Shown piece after piece: positions 33,693 to 42,433 of a stretch of 64,000 bases of DNA. The position numbers and the translations under genes were made by a program. Below the pieces are notes generated by a model that did not search any database, was not told where the DNA came from, and was given only the letters and a program-made list of their open reading frames with translations. The DNA comes from Burkholderia sp. lig30 (GTDB lineage Bacteria; Pseudomonadota; Gammaproteobacteria; Burkholderiales; Burkholderiaceae), in assembly GCF_000687455.2 (NCBI RefSeq), contig NZ_JGVW01000049.1, positions 178,368 to 242,367 of the forward strand, written 5' to 3'. The stretch's first letter is position 1, and every line of letters begins with the position of its first letter.

Positions 33693-36365
33693 TCAAACGG
33701 ACGGCCGCTGTTTCGTGCGGTTGCCGGCGACGCCAGCGGGCTTCGCGTCGATTTCGCACGGCGCGTCGAAGCGCTCGATGCTCACGGGTGCCGCGCGCTC
33801 GTCGAGCGACGGCAAGGCGACCTTGATCGAACATTGCCACGCATCGGCATGGCCCCATTTCACGGTCAGCCGGTCGCGCGGCGCCGACAGGCGCGCGTAG
33901 ATCTGCCCGCCCTGCGACACCATCCCGACATTGTTGCCGTTGCCGTCGAACACCGGCGCGCCCAACGGCAGCTCCGTGCCGTCCGACGCCCGCGTCTGGA
34001 TCAGCACCGGGCGCCCCGTCACCGTCGGGTAGCGCAACATCACGACCGCGCCGTGGCGTGGCGCGACCTGCTGGCTCGTCGACTGCAGCTCGACGTCCGC
34101 AGGCAGGCCCCGCGGATCGATCTCGATCTGGTTCAGGCGATAGGGGCTCAGGTACGGCACGACCGCGTAGCCGCGCGGATCGAGCCGGACGCCGCCGTAG
34201 CCCGTCACCGTCGCGCCGCGCGCGCGCGGCGCCGCGACGATCGCCATCGTGTCGGAGGCATACGGCGTCGCCGTCACGCCGCCCGGATGCGCGACGATCG
34301 CGCCGCTCAGGCCGAGCGATGCCGATCCGTAGCCGCTCCCCTTGCCGAACGCGCCATGCACCGCCGTGTAGGGCGTCCGGTACTGGGCGGCGACGTTGCC
34401 CGCATAGGTCGGGCCGGCGTTGCGCGCCGCCGATACCGAATAGCTGCCCTCGCTGCCGGCGCCGATCAGGCCGCTTGCGGTCGCCATCGCCGTGACGCCG
34501 CTCGCGCTGTCGCGCGCGACGTTGACGCTCATCCGCGGCGCGCGCGCCTTCGGCCCGAGCGGCATCGACACGGTCAGCATGTACTGCGTGTCGGCGTCGC
34601 CAGCGAACGTGCGCGCGCGGTTCGCCGAGATGTTGTAGTCGAACATGCGATAACGGTTGCTGTAGCCGACCTGGAATTGCGTGTCGGTGCCGCTGCGCGA
34701 CCAGTAGTTCTGCGTGTAGCCGCTCACGTACAGCTGGCCGCCGCGCTCGCCGAGCCGCTGGCTCGCCGTGACCGACACGCGATTGCGCGCGCGCGATGCC
34801 GGCACCGCGGCGGCGCCCGTCAGGTTGCGATGCACGTTGTCGACGAACGTCATCGCGTTGCTCAGGTCGAGGTAGCCGGACGACGAGAAGCGGTACGCGG
34901 CGACCGACAGGCTGCTGTTCGTCGCCTCGATCGTCTTGCTGTACGTGACGCGCACGCTGGTCCCGCTCATCCGCTGGCCGTACTTCGACGTGAACGCGCC
35001 GGACACGTCGACGGCCATCGCGCCGATCGGCGTGTTGAACGCGCCGCCCAGCAGCACGTTCTGGTAGTTCTCGTTCGCGAGCACGCCGCCGTACAGCGTC
35101 AGCAGGTTGTTGATGCCGTGCGTATAGGTTGCCTGCACGATGCGCGGCGTGTGCGACAGGCTCCGGTCGCGCACTGTGCCGGCGACGAAGCTGAACCGCC
35201 TCCGGCCCGGCCGCAGCGACTGCGGAACCGCCGCGTACGGCACCTTGAAGCGGCGCTCGCTGCCGTCCGCCTCGGTGACGGTCACGTCGAGATCGCCGCC
35301 GTAGCCGGTCGGGTACAGGTCGTCGATCACGAACGAGCCGGGCGGCACCGTCGTGTCGTAGATGATTGCGCTGTTCTGGCGCACCGTCACGCGCGCGTTC
35401 GAATTCGCGATGCCGCGCACGACGGGTGCATAGCCGCGCTGGGAGTCGGGCCACATCCGGTCGTCGGTCGCGATCTGCACGCCGCGGAACGCGAACGTGT
35501 CGAACACCTCGCCCGACGTATTCGCGTCGCCGATCCGGATCCGCGCGTTGATGGCGCTCAGGTCGCGCTGCACGTAGGTGTTGACGGCGCCGTAGTGCCG
35601 GCCTTCGCGCTGTTCCCAGTTCAGCGCGCCGTCGTGCCGGAAGTACCAGCCGCCGACGTTCAGGCCGGCATTCACGCCGACATACGCGGAGCTCGAGCCG
35701 GCACCGTGCGACGCGTTGCGGTACACGTTCGCGTTGTAGCCGACGATCCCGGCCGTCACGCCGTGGTCCCACATCGACGGGTCGACGTAGCCTCGCGCGG
35801 TGCGGCGCAGCAGTGCCTGCGGAATCCGCACGTCGACGCGCGCGGCCGAGGAATCGAGCGACAGCGACGCGGCCGGCACCAGCTCTTCCAGCGACACGCA
35901 CGCGCCGGCATCGTCGAGCGTCGCGAGCCGGTCGGCCGGAATCCGGCCGAGATCCAGGTTGAACTTGTCCAGCAGCCGGCGGCTGACACAGACCTTCGTG
36001 ACGCCGCTGCGCACTTCACGCACCGTCACGTCGTCGCGGCCGAGCAGCGTGCCGTTCAGGTAGACGTCGGCGCGATACTGGCCGGGCCAGACCGGGTTGC
36101 CTTGTTCATAGCGCGAGAGATCGATCTCGCTGCCCGGCTCGGACAGCACGAAGTCCGGATTGAACTGCACGCCGGCGGGCGGCGCATCCTGTTGGGTCGT
36201 GCGCTCGCCGATCCGGGGCTGCCGGTCGTCGGCGGGCGCGAGCGTGTTCGCCGCGGCGCCGAGCGGCATCGCAGAACAGGCGAGCAGCACCATCGCGTGC
36301 GAGCGGCGCAGAACAGGCGCAGGCGGGCTCGCGCACGGCTTCGCCGCGCGGTGTGCGTGTTCCAT
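33693..36365 (-). CDS. fimbrial outer-membrane usher (FimD/PapC family)
   Basis: 890 residues, the normal usher size. After the signal peptide the N-terminal chaperone-docking domain (VQFNPDFVLSEPGSEIDLSRY, then GQYRADVYLNGTLLG) precedes the 24-strand barrel. Barrel marks include PSMWDHGVTAGIVGYNANVYR, DPVR-like TDDRMWPDSQRGYAPVVRGIA, ARVTVRQNSAIIYDTTVPPGSFVIDDLYPTG-type sequence (about 340-375), and a C-terminal domain with RDRLTVKWG. It secretes and anchors the fimbriae. It starts at ATG 36365, 117 bases after the chaperone stop. Confidence 0.95.
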   Translation of the reverse strand: MEHAHRAAKPCASPPAPVLRRSHAMVLLACSAMPLGAAANTLAPADDRQPRIGERTTQQDAPPAGVQFNPDFVLSEPGSEIDLSRYEQGNPVWPGQYRADVYLNGTLLGRDDVTVREVRSGVTKVCVSRRLLDKFNLDLGRIPADRLATLDDAGACVSLEELVPAASLSLDSSAARVDVRIPQALLRRTARGYVDPSMWDHGVTAGIVGYNANVYRNASHGAGSSSAYVGVNAGLNVGGWYFRHDGALNWEQREGRHYGAVNTYVQRDLSAINARIRIGDANTSGEVFDTFAFRGVQIATDDRMWPDSQRGYAPVVRGIANSNARVTVRQNSAIIYDTTVPPGSFVIDDLYPTGYGGDLDVTVTEADGSERRFKVPYAAVPQSLRPGRRRFSFVAGTVRDRSLSHTPRIVQATYTHGINNLLTLYGGVLANENYQNVLLGGAFNTPIGAMAVDVSGAFTSKYGQRMSGTSVRVTYSKTIEATNSSLSVAAYRFSSSGYLDLSNAMTFVDNVHRNLTGAAAVPASRARNRVSVTASQRLGERGGQLYVSGYTQNYWSRSGTDTQFQVGYSNRYRMFDYNISANRARTFAGDADTQYMLTVSMPLGPKARAPRMSVNVARDSASGVTAMATASGLIGAGSEGSYSVSAARNAGPTYAGNVAAQYRTPYTAVHGAFGKGSGYGSASLGLSGAIVAHPGGVTATPYASDTMAIVAAPRARGATVTGYGGVRLDPRGYAVVPYLSPYRLNQIEIDPRGLPADVELQSTSQQVAPRHGAVVMLRYPTVTGRPVLIQTRASDGTELPLGAPVFDGNGNNVGMVSQGGQIYARLSAPRDRLTVKWGHADAWQCSIKVALPSLDERAAPVSIERFDAPCEIDAKPAGVAGNRTKQRPSV

Positions 36366-36482
36366 GATCGTGTTCCTGATAGTCGATGTGAACGTGTTGG
36401 CAGCGGGCGGCCGGTGCGCGGCAACCGAGAGGCAGCCACGCTCGTTCGGGTCAGGGCGCGGGCGCGGTCGCCGCGTCCAGCT

Positions 36483-37253
36483 TCAGGGTGCGGGCGTGAT
36501 CGCCGCGTCCCACTTCGCCTCGGAGCCGAAGTCGTTGATCGTCGAGTAGCCGAGCTTCGTGCCGGCCGGCAGATCGGGCAGCGGGGCGTCGGGTGCGAAC
36601 GTCTGCGATGCGCCGGGTGCGATCATTGCGCCGTCCTTCGCCGTGAACGTGCGGCCGTCGTGATCGACCCGCGCGCTCAGCACGGTGACGTTGAACGGCG
36701 ATGGATTCGTCGCGCGCAGCACGTGGCCCTTGCCGCCGCCGTCGGGCACGACCGACCACTGGACAGCTTTCGCCGCGGCAACCGCGCCGTCGCCGTCGAG
36801 ACCGGCCGGCCGGAAAAACAGCTTGATCCGCGAGCGGAACGCGAGCTGCAGCGCTGTCGTCGAGGCCGATTCCTCGACTTTCGGCGGAATGTCGAGCACG
36901 TTCAGCCAGAACACCGATTCCTTGTCCTGCGGCAGCGAATCGCCGGTGTAGACGATTCTCACCGTCTGCCCCTTGGCGGGATCGATGCGGAACACGGGCG
37001 GCATCAGCACGAACGGAACCTTCGCGGTGCCGGGGCGCGACTTCAGATCGCCGTCGTCGATCCATGCCTGTACGAGCGCCGGCTGCTTGCCGGTGTTGTC
37101 CAGCTTGACGGTGATTTCACGATCGCCCGCCGGATAGATCACGCGGGTGCCGGAAATGATGACGCTGGCCGCCGCCTGCTGCGCGAAGCATGCGAGCGCG
37201 ACGCAGACACATGCCGCGGCGCGGCGCGAAATGAACGAGAAAACTGGAAACAT
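36483..37253 (-). CDS. periplasmic fimbrial chaperone (PapD/FimC family)
   Basis: 256 residues with a signal peptide (FISRRAAACVCVALACFAQQAAA). Family marks are the N-terminal strand SVIISGTRVIYPAGDREITVKL, the FRIDP motif in PPVFRIDPAKGQTVRIVYTGD, ESVFWLNVLDIPP, and KLFFRPAG. ATG 37253 is chosen because it directly precedes the signal peptide; the longer frame to 37367 crosses the hairpin at 37272-37302 and lacks a leader. It folds pilin subunits by donor-strand complementation and hands them to the usher. Confidence 0.94.
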   Translation of the reverse strand: MFPVFSFISRRAAACVCVALACFAQQAAASVIISGTRVIYPAGDREITVKLDNTGKQPALVQAWIDDGDLKSRPGTAKVPFVLMPPVFRIDPAKGQTVRIVYTGDSLPQDKESVFWLNVLDIPPKVEESASTTALQLAFRSRIKLFFRPAGLDGDGAVAAAKAVQWSVVPDGGGKGHVLRATNPSPFNVTVLSARVDHDGRTFTAKDGAMIAPGASQTFAPDAPLPDLPAGTKLGYSTINDFGSEAKWDAAITPAP

Positions 37254-37271
37254 GGTGCGTGAACTCAATGG

Positions 37272-37302
37272 GCGGGAAACGCCGGCAAGCGGCGTTTCCC
37301 GC
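37272..37302 (-). promoter_or_regulatory. intercistronic stem-loop between pilin and chaperone genes
   Basis: Exact 13-bp arms (37272-37284 and 37290-37302) around a five-base loop, 107 bases after the pilin stop and 18 bases before the chaperone start. There is no U-run on the minus strand, so it is more likely an mRNA-stabilising or attenuating hairpin that raises pilin over chaperone/usher output than a full terminator. Confidence 0.7.
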
Positions 37303-37408
37303 AGTGCGCCGTCGACGTCGATCAGGCCATGCGTCGACCGGCGGACCTGCACGGCATCGTGCCGCATCGGCGGCGATGCCGCGCAGCCCGCCCGCTGTGC
37401 GCGAAGGC

Positions 37409-37951
37409 TTACAGGTAGTCGATCGAGTACGTGACCGACGTGCTCACGCTACCCGCGGTCGTCGCGTCCTTCGCGTAGTACTGCGCGCCGTAGACCAGCT
37501 TCGCGGCACCGTCCGTGAGGGCGACCGGGGTGACGGTGCGCTGGCTGTCGTCACCGACCTTCAGCGTTTCGCCGTACGTGTCGAGCAGCTGCACCGCGAC
37601 GTTCTTCGCGACGTTGGTTGCCGCACGGTTGATCAGCGTGCCGTCCGTGTTGTCGACGTTCGGACCGGCTTCGAAGAATGCGCGAACCGACTCGCCTGCG
37701 TTCTGGCACTTGCTCAGCTCGATCGCGAAGGTCGTCGAGCCCGACGTCTTGCCCTTCTCGCCCAGTTGGGCCGCACCCACCGTCGGCAGCTGGACCGTGC
37801 CGTTGTTGGCGGTGCCGTTGACCTTGATTTCGCACGATGCGCCGCTCAGTGCGCCCGAGAAGGTCACCGTGCCGTCATACGCGTGCGCGGCCAGCGGTGC
37901 GAATGCCATGACTGCCGTCACGATCGAAGCCAGGGTAAGTTGTTTGCTCAT
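37409..37951 (-). CDS. major fimbrial pilin
   Basis: 180 residues. Signal peptide MSKQLTLASIVTAVMAFAPLAAHA, then the type 1 pilin pattern YDGTVTFSGALSGASCEIKVNG with its disulfide partner in ELSKCQNAGESV, and the C-terminal strand SVTYSIDYL with the penultimate Tyr. It is the first gene of the fimbrial operon with its own upstream region (37952-38176) separating it from the microcin-like gene. As the first gene and the most simply built subunit, it is the likely shaft pilin. Confidence 0.94.
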   Translation of the reverse strand: MSKQLTLASIVTAVMAFAPLAAHAYDGTVTFSGALSGASCEIKVNGTANNGTVQLPTVGAAQLGEKGKTSGSTTFAIELSKCQNAGESVRAFFEAGPNVDNTDGTLINRAATNVAKNVAVQLLDTYGETLKVGDDSQRTVTPVALTDGAAKLVYGAQYYAKDATTAGSVSTSVTYSIDYL

Positions 37952-38011
37952 GTTTTGGTTTCCTGTAAGAGTCTCTAAAAATTACACGCCGGCCTTTGAT
38001 GGACGCGGCCG

Positions 38012-38023
38012 GATAAATTTATC
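38012..38023. promoter_or_regulatory. 12-bp AT-rich palindrome upstream of the pilin gene
   Basis: GATAAATTTATC is an exact palindrome 60 bases upstream of the pilin start, within an AT-rich patch. It could be a regulator site or part of the promoter. Confidence 0.35.
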
Positions 38024-38176
38024 TGGTCGACAACACCGCTCACAATCGCAATCCGTCCAGAAATGAGCCGTACATCCGTGCGAGCGGATCCTTTTCATCG
38101 GATCGCACCGACTCGTTGATATAGGACTGCGAACCGGATAGAGTGGGCGGCATCCGACCGGACGTCCTGCTTGCTG

Positions 38177-38413
38177 TCAGGCGGACGGCTTCGAGCCGGC
38201 CCGGAACAGCGCCGCGAGGGTCGTCACCGCCGCCACGACGATGATCTTGCCGATCGTCTCCAGCGCGCCTTCCTCCGCGCCGGCGCTCGGGAACGGATTG
38301 ACGTAGGGCTCGGCGGGCTTCGGCCGAAGGAGGTTCGAGATCCAGTCCTTCACGTCGCTGGTGGACAGGCCGCCGGAGACTGCGGCATGCTCGGTGCTGT
38401 TCAGTTCACGCAT
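38177..38413 (-). CDS. double-glycine precursor peptide 1 (microcin V-like leader)
   Basis: 78 residues. The first 15, MRELNSTEHAAVSGG, form a double-glycine leader almost matching that of colicin/microcin V (MRTLTLNELDSVSGG) in length and pattern, so cleavage after Gly15 by the C39 exporter encoded upstream is expected. The mature 63 residues have an N-terminal amphipathic part (LSTSDVKDWISNLLRPKP), a Pro-rich hinge and one hydrophobic helix (TIGKIIVVAAVTTLAALF) with a basic end; no cysteine. It is the last gene of the TolC-HlyD-ABC-precursor run. No immunity gene is recognisable beside it. Confidence 0.75.
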   Translation of the reverse strand: MRELNSTEHAAVSGGLSTSDVKDWISNLLRPKPAEPYVNPFPSAGAEEGALETIGKIIVVAAVTTLAALFRAGSKPSA

Positions 38414-38485
38414 GATTCACCATTTGATTGAGTGGGTAACGGGCTCCGCGGCACTCGACTACGCGTGCCGCAAGACGCTGCGCAC

Positions 38486-38516
38486 GCTCCGGCCGGCGGA
38501 AAGCCGGATCCGGAGC
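38486..38516 (-). promoter_or_regulatory. stem-loop between the two precursor genes
   Basis: GCTCCGG...CCGGAGC outer stem with an inner CCGGC-GGAAA-GCCGG hairpin, just after the stop of precursor 2 on the minus strand. No U-run follows, so it is an attenuating or stabilising hairpin more than a terminator. Confidence 0.5.
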
Positions 38517-38526
38517 GGTTCGGTCG

Positions 38527-38841
38527 TTATTTCGGGGTCGGCGACAGCCAGTCGAAGATGTTTTCCATCAGCGAGTTGAAGAGCTTGGTCGTCTGCTTCT
38601 CGTCGTTGATCGCGCCATAGATGACGCCGGCGACCCCGCTGATCACCCCGCCGATGATCATGCCGGCGCAGCCGGTGATCAGGCCGACGCCGAGCAGGCC
38701 GCCCTGCGCGCCGCCCACCACGGCACCCTTGGCAATACCCGAGATGAGGCCGGTGATCCCGCCCAGCCCCATTGCGCCAATGCGGCTGAAGAATCCGCCG
38801 CCGCTGACTTCGCTGATTTCCATCATGGTCAATTCACGCAT
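38527..38841 (-). CDS. double-glycine precursor peptide 2, glycine-zipper microcin-like
   Basis: 104 residues from ATG 38841. Leader MRELTMMEISEVSGG (15 residues, Gly-Gly end) is very close to the microcin V leader and to precursor 1. The mature 89 residues are mostly small residues with repeated GxxxG spacing (AMGLGGITGLISGIAKGAVVGG, LLGVGLITGCAGMIIGGVISG), one Cys, then a polar end with MENIFDWLSP. This is the glycine-zipper design of class II microcins and of the Caulobacter Cdz peptides. A longer open frame upstream in this phase only shadows the exporter gene. It starts 98 bases after the exporter stop. Confidence 0.8.
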   Translation of the reverse strand: MRELTMMEISEVSGGGFFSRIGAMGLGGITGLISGIAKGAVVGGAQGGLLGVGLITGCAGMIIGGVISGVAGVIYGAINDEKQTTKLFNSLMENIFDWLSPTPK

Positions 38842-38866
38842 ATAAGTTCTCCTTGAAGTTGCGTGT

Positions 38867-38889
38867 CCGATCCTTGAAGGCCGGATCGG
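38867..38889 (-). promoter_or_regulatory. inverted repeat upstream of precursor 2
   Basis: CCGATCC (38867-38873) and GGATCGG (38883-38889) are exact inverted copies in the 98-base gap between exporter and precursor 2, 26 bases before the precursor start. Either an RNA hairpin that sets precursor over exporter levels or an operator. Confidence 0.4.
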
Positions 38890-38939
38890 TTTCGGCCACC
38901 GCCGTCGTGCGCGGCGGGTACAACGCCAGTGGCGCGGCG

Positions 38940-41090
38940 CTATGCCGGCTGCCCCGCAGACGATGCTTCGACGTCGAGTTCGTGCGCGCTTCCCTGCGCG
39001 AGCCGAATCACACGGTCCGCACTGCGAATGGTTTCTGGGCGGTGCGCGATGATGATCCGCGTGATGTTCATCGCCCGCACCGCATCGTTGATGAGCCGCT
39101 CGCGCTCGACGTCGAGATGACTCGTCGCCTCGTCGAGCACCAGGATTGCCGGCTTGCGGTAGAACGCACGCGCGAGCAGCACGCGCTGGCACTGGCCGCC
39201 CGACAGCGACGAGCCCATGTCGCCGACGAGGCTCTGGTATCCCATCGGCATCGCGACGATGTCGTCGTGGATCTGCGCGAGCCGCGCGGCCTCCTCGATG
39301 CGCGCCTGGTCCGGCTGCGGATCGAAGAAGCAGATGTTGTCCGCGATCGAGCCGGCGAACAGGATGTCGTCCTGCATCACGCAGCCGATCAGCTCGCGAT
39401 ACTGATGCAGGCCGAGCTTGCGGATGTCGACGCCGTCGACCATCACGCCGCCTTGTTCCGGCGTCAGCAGGCCGAGCAGCAGCTTCGCCATCGTCGTCTT
39501 GCCCTGGCCCGACGGGCCGACCAGCGCGACCGATTCGCCCGGCGCGACCGAAAACGAGCAGTCTTCGAGCACCCACGGCTCGGTTTCCGCGTAGCGGAAG
39601 CTCACGCCCGACACGTCGATCGCGGGCGCCGCATGGCGGCCCGCGGCGGCCGTATCGCGCGCGACCTTCGCCTCCATGTCGGCCTCGGCGTTGGTCAGCA
39701 CGATGTCGGCAAGACGCTCGCCGTGCAGGCGCAGCATGCGGAAATCGATGATCGTGCCGATCAGGCCCGCGCCGCGCGACATGAACTGGTCGGCGAAGCT
39801 GACGAATGCGACCAGCATCCCTGCCGAGAACTGCCCGTCGAGCACCTGCCTGGCGGCGAGCCAGACCAGCACCACGCGGCCCGCGCCGGAAATCACGCCC
39901 TGCAGCGTCGAGAAGCCGATCGACAGGCGCTGGATCGCGACGTTCTTGTTGGTGGTCTCGACGACCGCGTTCGCATAGGTCGCGACGCGCGCTTCCTGCT
40001 TGTTCGCGAGCTTGATCGCCTGCACGCCGCGGATCGATTCGAGCAGGTTCGACTGCGCGCGCGCGTCGTAGACGATCTGTTCCTCGTTCGCCTGCCGGAA
40101 CGGCCGGTACGCGACCCAGCGGATCACCCCGTACGTGGCGAACAATCCGAGCACGAGCCACGTCAGCGTCGTGCTGTAGATGAACAGCATCGCGAGCGTG
40201 ACGATCGCCATCACGCCGTCGAGCAGCGCGCCGACGAACTGCGTGGTCAGCGTGCTCTGGATCGTGCCGATCGCGCCGAACCGCGACACCACGTCGCCGA
40301 TGTGGCGCTGCTCGAAATACGTCATCGGCAGCTTGAACAGGTGCGCGCAGACGTTCGCCGTCCACTGCACGCCGAGCAGGCTCGAGAACCACGTGACCAC
40401 CCACGAGCGCAGCGCCGACACGGCGTTCTGGAACAGCACGACGAGCAGGAAGCCGACGCCGAGCAGCGTGAGCAGGTCGGCGTCGGCCGACACCAGCACC
40501 TGGTCCATCACCCATTGCATGTAGAACGGCGTGACGATGCCGAACACCTCCAGCGCCGCCGACAGCAGCAGCACCTGCGCCAGCGTCGCGCGAATGCCGG
40601 TCACGCTGCCGATCAGCTTCGCCATCGAGATCGACTCGCGCGCCTGCGCGCGCTTGAACGACGGCGACGGCATCAGCTCCAGCGCGACCCCGGTGAAGTG
40701 ATCCGAGACCTCGTCGAGCGGGACGTCGCGGACGCCGCGCGCCGGGTCGTGGATCGTGATCTTGCCGCGCGACACCGACTTCAGCACAACGAAGTGGTTC
40801 ATGTCCCAGTGCAGGATGCACGGGCGGCGCAGCTTGCCCAGCTCGTCCAGCTCGAGCCTCAGCGCGCGCGACGCGAGGCCGAGCCGGTGCGCCATCAGCA
40901 TCACGTCGCCGAGCGTCGCGCCCTTCAGCGACGGCGGAAAGCGTCGGCGCAGGCTGACCAGGTCGATGTCGTGGCCGAAATAGCTTGCGACCATGCCGAC
41001 GCAGGCGAGCCCGCATTCGGCCGCCTGGGTCTGCAGCATGTTCGGCAGGCGGCGGCGCCAGCCGAACTGCAGGGCATCCATCCATTTCAT
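38940..41090 (-). CDS. C39-peptidase ABC exporter (CvaB-like)
   Basis: Inner-membrane ABC exporter that removes double-glycine leaders and secretes the peptides. 716 residues: a C39 protease domain (1 to about 140) with Cys26 in QTQAAECGLACVGM, the catalytic His in HWDMNHFVVL and Asp in IHDPARGVR; a six-helix membrane domain; and an ATPase with Walker A VGPSGQGKTTMAK (near 525), signature LSGGQCQRVLLARA, Walker B ILVLDEATSHLD and the switch His in IIIAHRPETI. All protease and ATPase residues are present. It follows the HlyD-like gene by 59 bases and precedes its two likely substrates. Confidence 0.94.
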   Translation of the reverse strand: MKWMDALQFGWRRRLPNMLQTQAAECGLACVGMVASYFGHDIDLVSLRRRFPPSLKGATLGDVMLMAHRLGLASRALRLELDELGKLRRPCILHWDMNHFVVLKSVSRGKITIHDPARGVRDVPLDEVSDHFTGVALELMPSPSFKRAQARESISMAKLIGSVTGIRATLAQVLLLSAALEVFGIVTPFYMQWVMDQVLVSADADLLTLLGVGFLLVVLFQNAVSALRSWVVTWFSSLLGVQWTANVCAHLFKLPMTYFEQRHIGDVVSRFGAIGTIQSTLTTQFVGALLDGVMAIVTLAMLFIYSTTLTWLVLGLFATYGVIRWVAYRPFRQANEEQIVYDARAQSNLLESIRGVQAIKLANKQEARVATYANAVVETTNKNVAIQRLSIGFSTLQGVISGAGRVVLVWLAARQVLDGQFSAGMLVAFVSFADQFMSRGAGLIGTIIDFRMLRLHGERLADIVLTNAEADMEAKVARDTAAAGRHAAPAIDVSGVSFRYAETEPWVLEDCSFSVAPGESVALVGPSGQGKTTMAKLLLGLLTPEQGGVMVDGVDIRKLGLHQYRELIGCVMQDDILFAGSIADNICFFDPQPDQARIEEAARLAQIHDDIVAMPMGYQSLVGDMGSSLSGGQCQRVLLARAFYRKPAILVLDEATSHLDVERERLINDAVRAMNITRIIIAHRPETIRSADRVIRLAQGSAHELDVEASSAGQPA

Positions 41091-41149
41091 CGTTCAATCA
41101 GCTCCGTAACGAATACGCGTGTGTGCGTGGTCGGGGCGGGGGGCCGCCG

Positions 41150-42409
41150 TCAGGCGGAAGCCCGCCGGCCGAGTGCGTACAGCGGCTCGAGCACCCATTC
41201 GATCAGCCGGCGCCTGTCGATCAGCACGTCGGCCTCCAGCGCCATGCCCGGGCGCAATGACTCGCGCTTGCCATAGGCGTCGATGTCCTGACGGTCGAGC
41301 GTGACGACGACGCGGTAAAGCTGTTCCTGCACGTTGTTGCGGCCGGTGAGATTCGCGACCTCCTGCGGCGACAGCGCGGTGCGCGACACCTGGGTCACGC
41401 GCCCGAACTGCTGGCCGAATTTCTGGAACGGGTAGGCCTCGTAGCGCAGCACGACACGCGCGCCGGGCCGCACGAAACCGATCGCCCGGCTCGGCACCAT
41501 CAGCTGCGCTTCGAGCTGCGCGCCCTGCGGCAGCAGCGACACCACCGACTGGCCGGCGTTGACGATCTGCCCGGGCTTCGCGAGCAGCGCCGCGACGACG
41601 CTGGCCTGTGGCGCGCGCAGGATCACCGCGCGACGCGCCTCGTTTTCCGCGAGCGACTGGTCCACCTCGGCGAGCTTGCGCTCGATGTCGTTCTGCTGAT
41701 TGCGCGTGTTGAGCGGCAGTTCGCGAAGCTGCTGGCGGATCTGGCCGAGCTGCTGCGTGACGTCGAGCCGCTGGCGCGCGAGATCCTGCAGCATCGAGCG
41801 GGCGTCGAGCAGCACGCCTTCCTGCTGTTCGACCTGGGTGTTCGACGCATAGCCTTGCTCGCGCATCGACTGCAGCTTGTCGAGCTGACGCTCCGCCAGT
41901 TCGACCTGGCGCGTCCGCTGGTTCTTTTGCAGCGCGATCTGCGCGAGCTGGTCGTCGAGCGCTGCCGCGCGCGCCAGCAGGCCGCGCTTCGCCTCGCCGC
42001 TCAGTTGCGACTGGCTCGCGAGATCGGTCTCGAGGCGCGAGCGCTGGAACTTGAGCTGCTGGCCGACCATCTCGCGGGTGCCGCCGAGCCGGGTCGCCAC
42101 TTCGGCCGACACCGCCATCAGCGCGTCGCCGGCCGCGACCGCCTGACCCTCGCGCACCCGCAAGTCGATCACGGTGCCCATCAGCGGCGGCGCCACCGAC
42201 AGCAGCCCCTTCGCGGGCAGCAGCTGGCCCTCGACGCGCTCGCGTTTCGTATACGTGCCGAACACGAGAAACGCGGCGATCGCGAGCGTCAGCGCGGTCG
42301 CGACGCTGATCATCAGCCAGCGCCACGGGGGCGAATAAAGGCTGACGGTGCCCATCAGCTTGTGCTTGGTCGCGTCGAGCGCTTCCTGCCGAAACAGTGA
42401 ATCAGTCAT
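41150..42409 (-). CDS. HlyD/CvaA-family periplasmic adaptor
   Basis: Bridges the ABC exporter to the outer-membrane channel. 419 residues: a short cytosolic start, one membrane helix (WLMISVATALTLAIAAFLVFG), a lipoyl-like half-motif (VEGQLLPAKGLLSVAPPLMG), a long coiled coil (about 100-265, LAERQLDKLQSMREQGYASN through LAEVDQSLAENEARRA), and the barrel end with VVVTLDRQDIDAYG and GMALEADVLIDRR. It lies 24 bases after the TolC-like gene and belongs to the microcin export operon. Confidence 0.92.
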   Translation of the reverse strand: MTDSLFRQEALDATKHKLMGTVSLYSPPWRWLMISVATALTLAIAAFLVFGTYTKRERVEGQLLPAKGLLSVAPPLMGTVIDLRVREGQAVAAGDALMAVSAEVATRLGGTREMVGQQLKFQRSRLETDLASQSQLSGEAKRGLLARAAALDDQLAQIALQKNQRTRQVELAERQLDKLQSMREQGYASNTQVEQQEGVLLDARSMLQDLARQRLDVTQQLGQIRQQLRELPLNTRNQQNDIERKLAEVDQSLAENEARRAVILRAPQASVVAALLAKPGQIVNAGQSVVSLLPQGAQLEAQLMVPSRAIGFVRPGARVVLRYEAYPFQKFGQQFGRVTQVSRTALSPQEVANLTGRNNVQEQLYRVVVTLDRQDIDAYGKRESLRPGMALEADVLIDRRRLIEWVLEPLYALGRRASA

Positions 42410-42433
42410 GAACCGCTACCGGAAAAGGTCGGG

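Noticed and set aside
33024..37262. A 1412-codon open frame on the plus strand over the fimbrial genes
   Set aside because: It lies antisense to usher and chaperone genes, is Arg/His/Val-rich without domains, and arises from the codon bias of high-GC coding strands.
38527..41097. An 856-codon minus-strand frame ending in precursor 2
   Set aside because: All but the last 104 codons read the C39 exporter gene in the wrong phase; the real start is ATG 38841 with the double-glycine leader.
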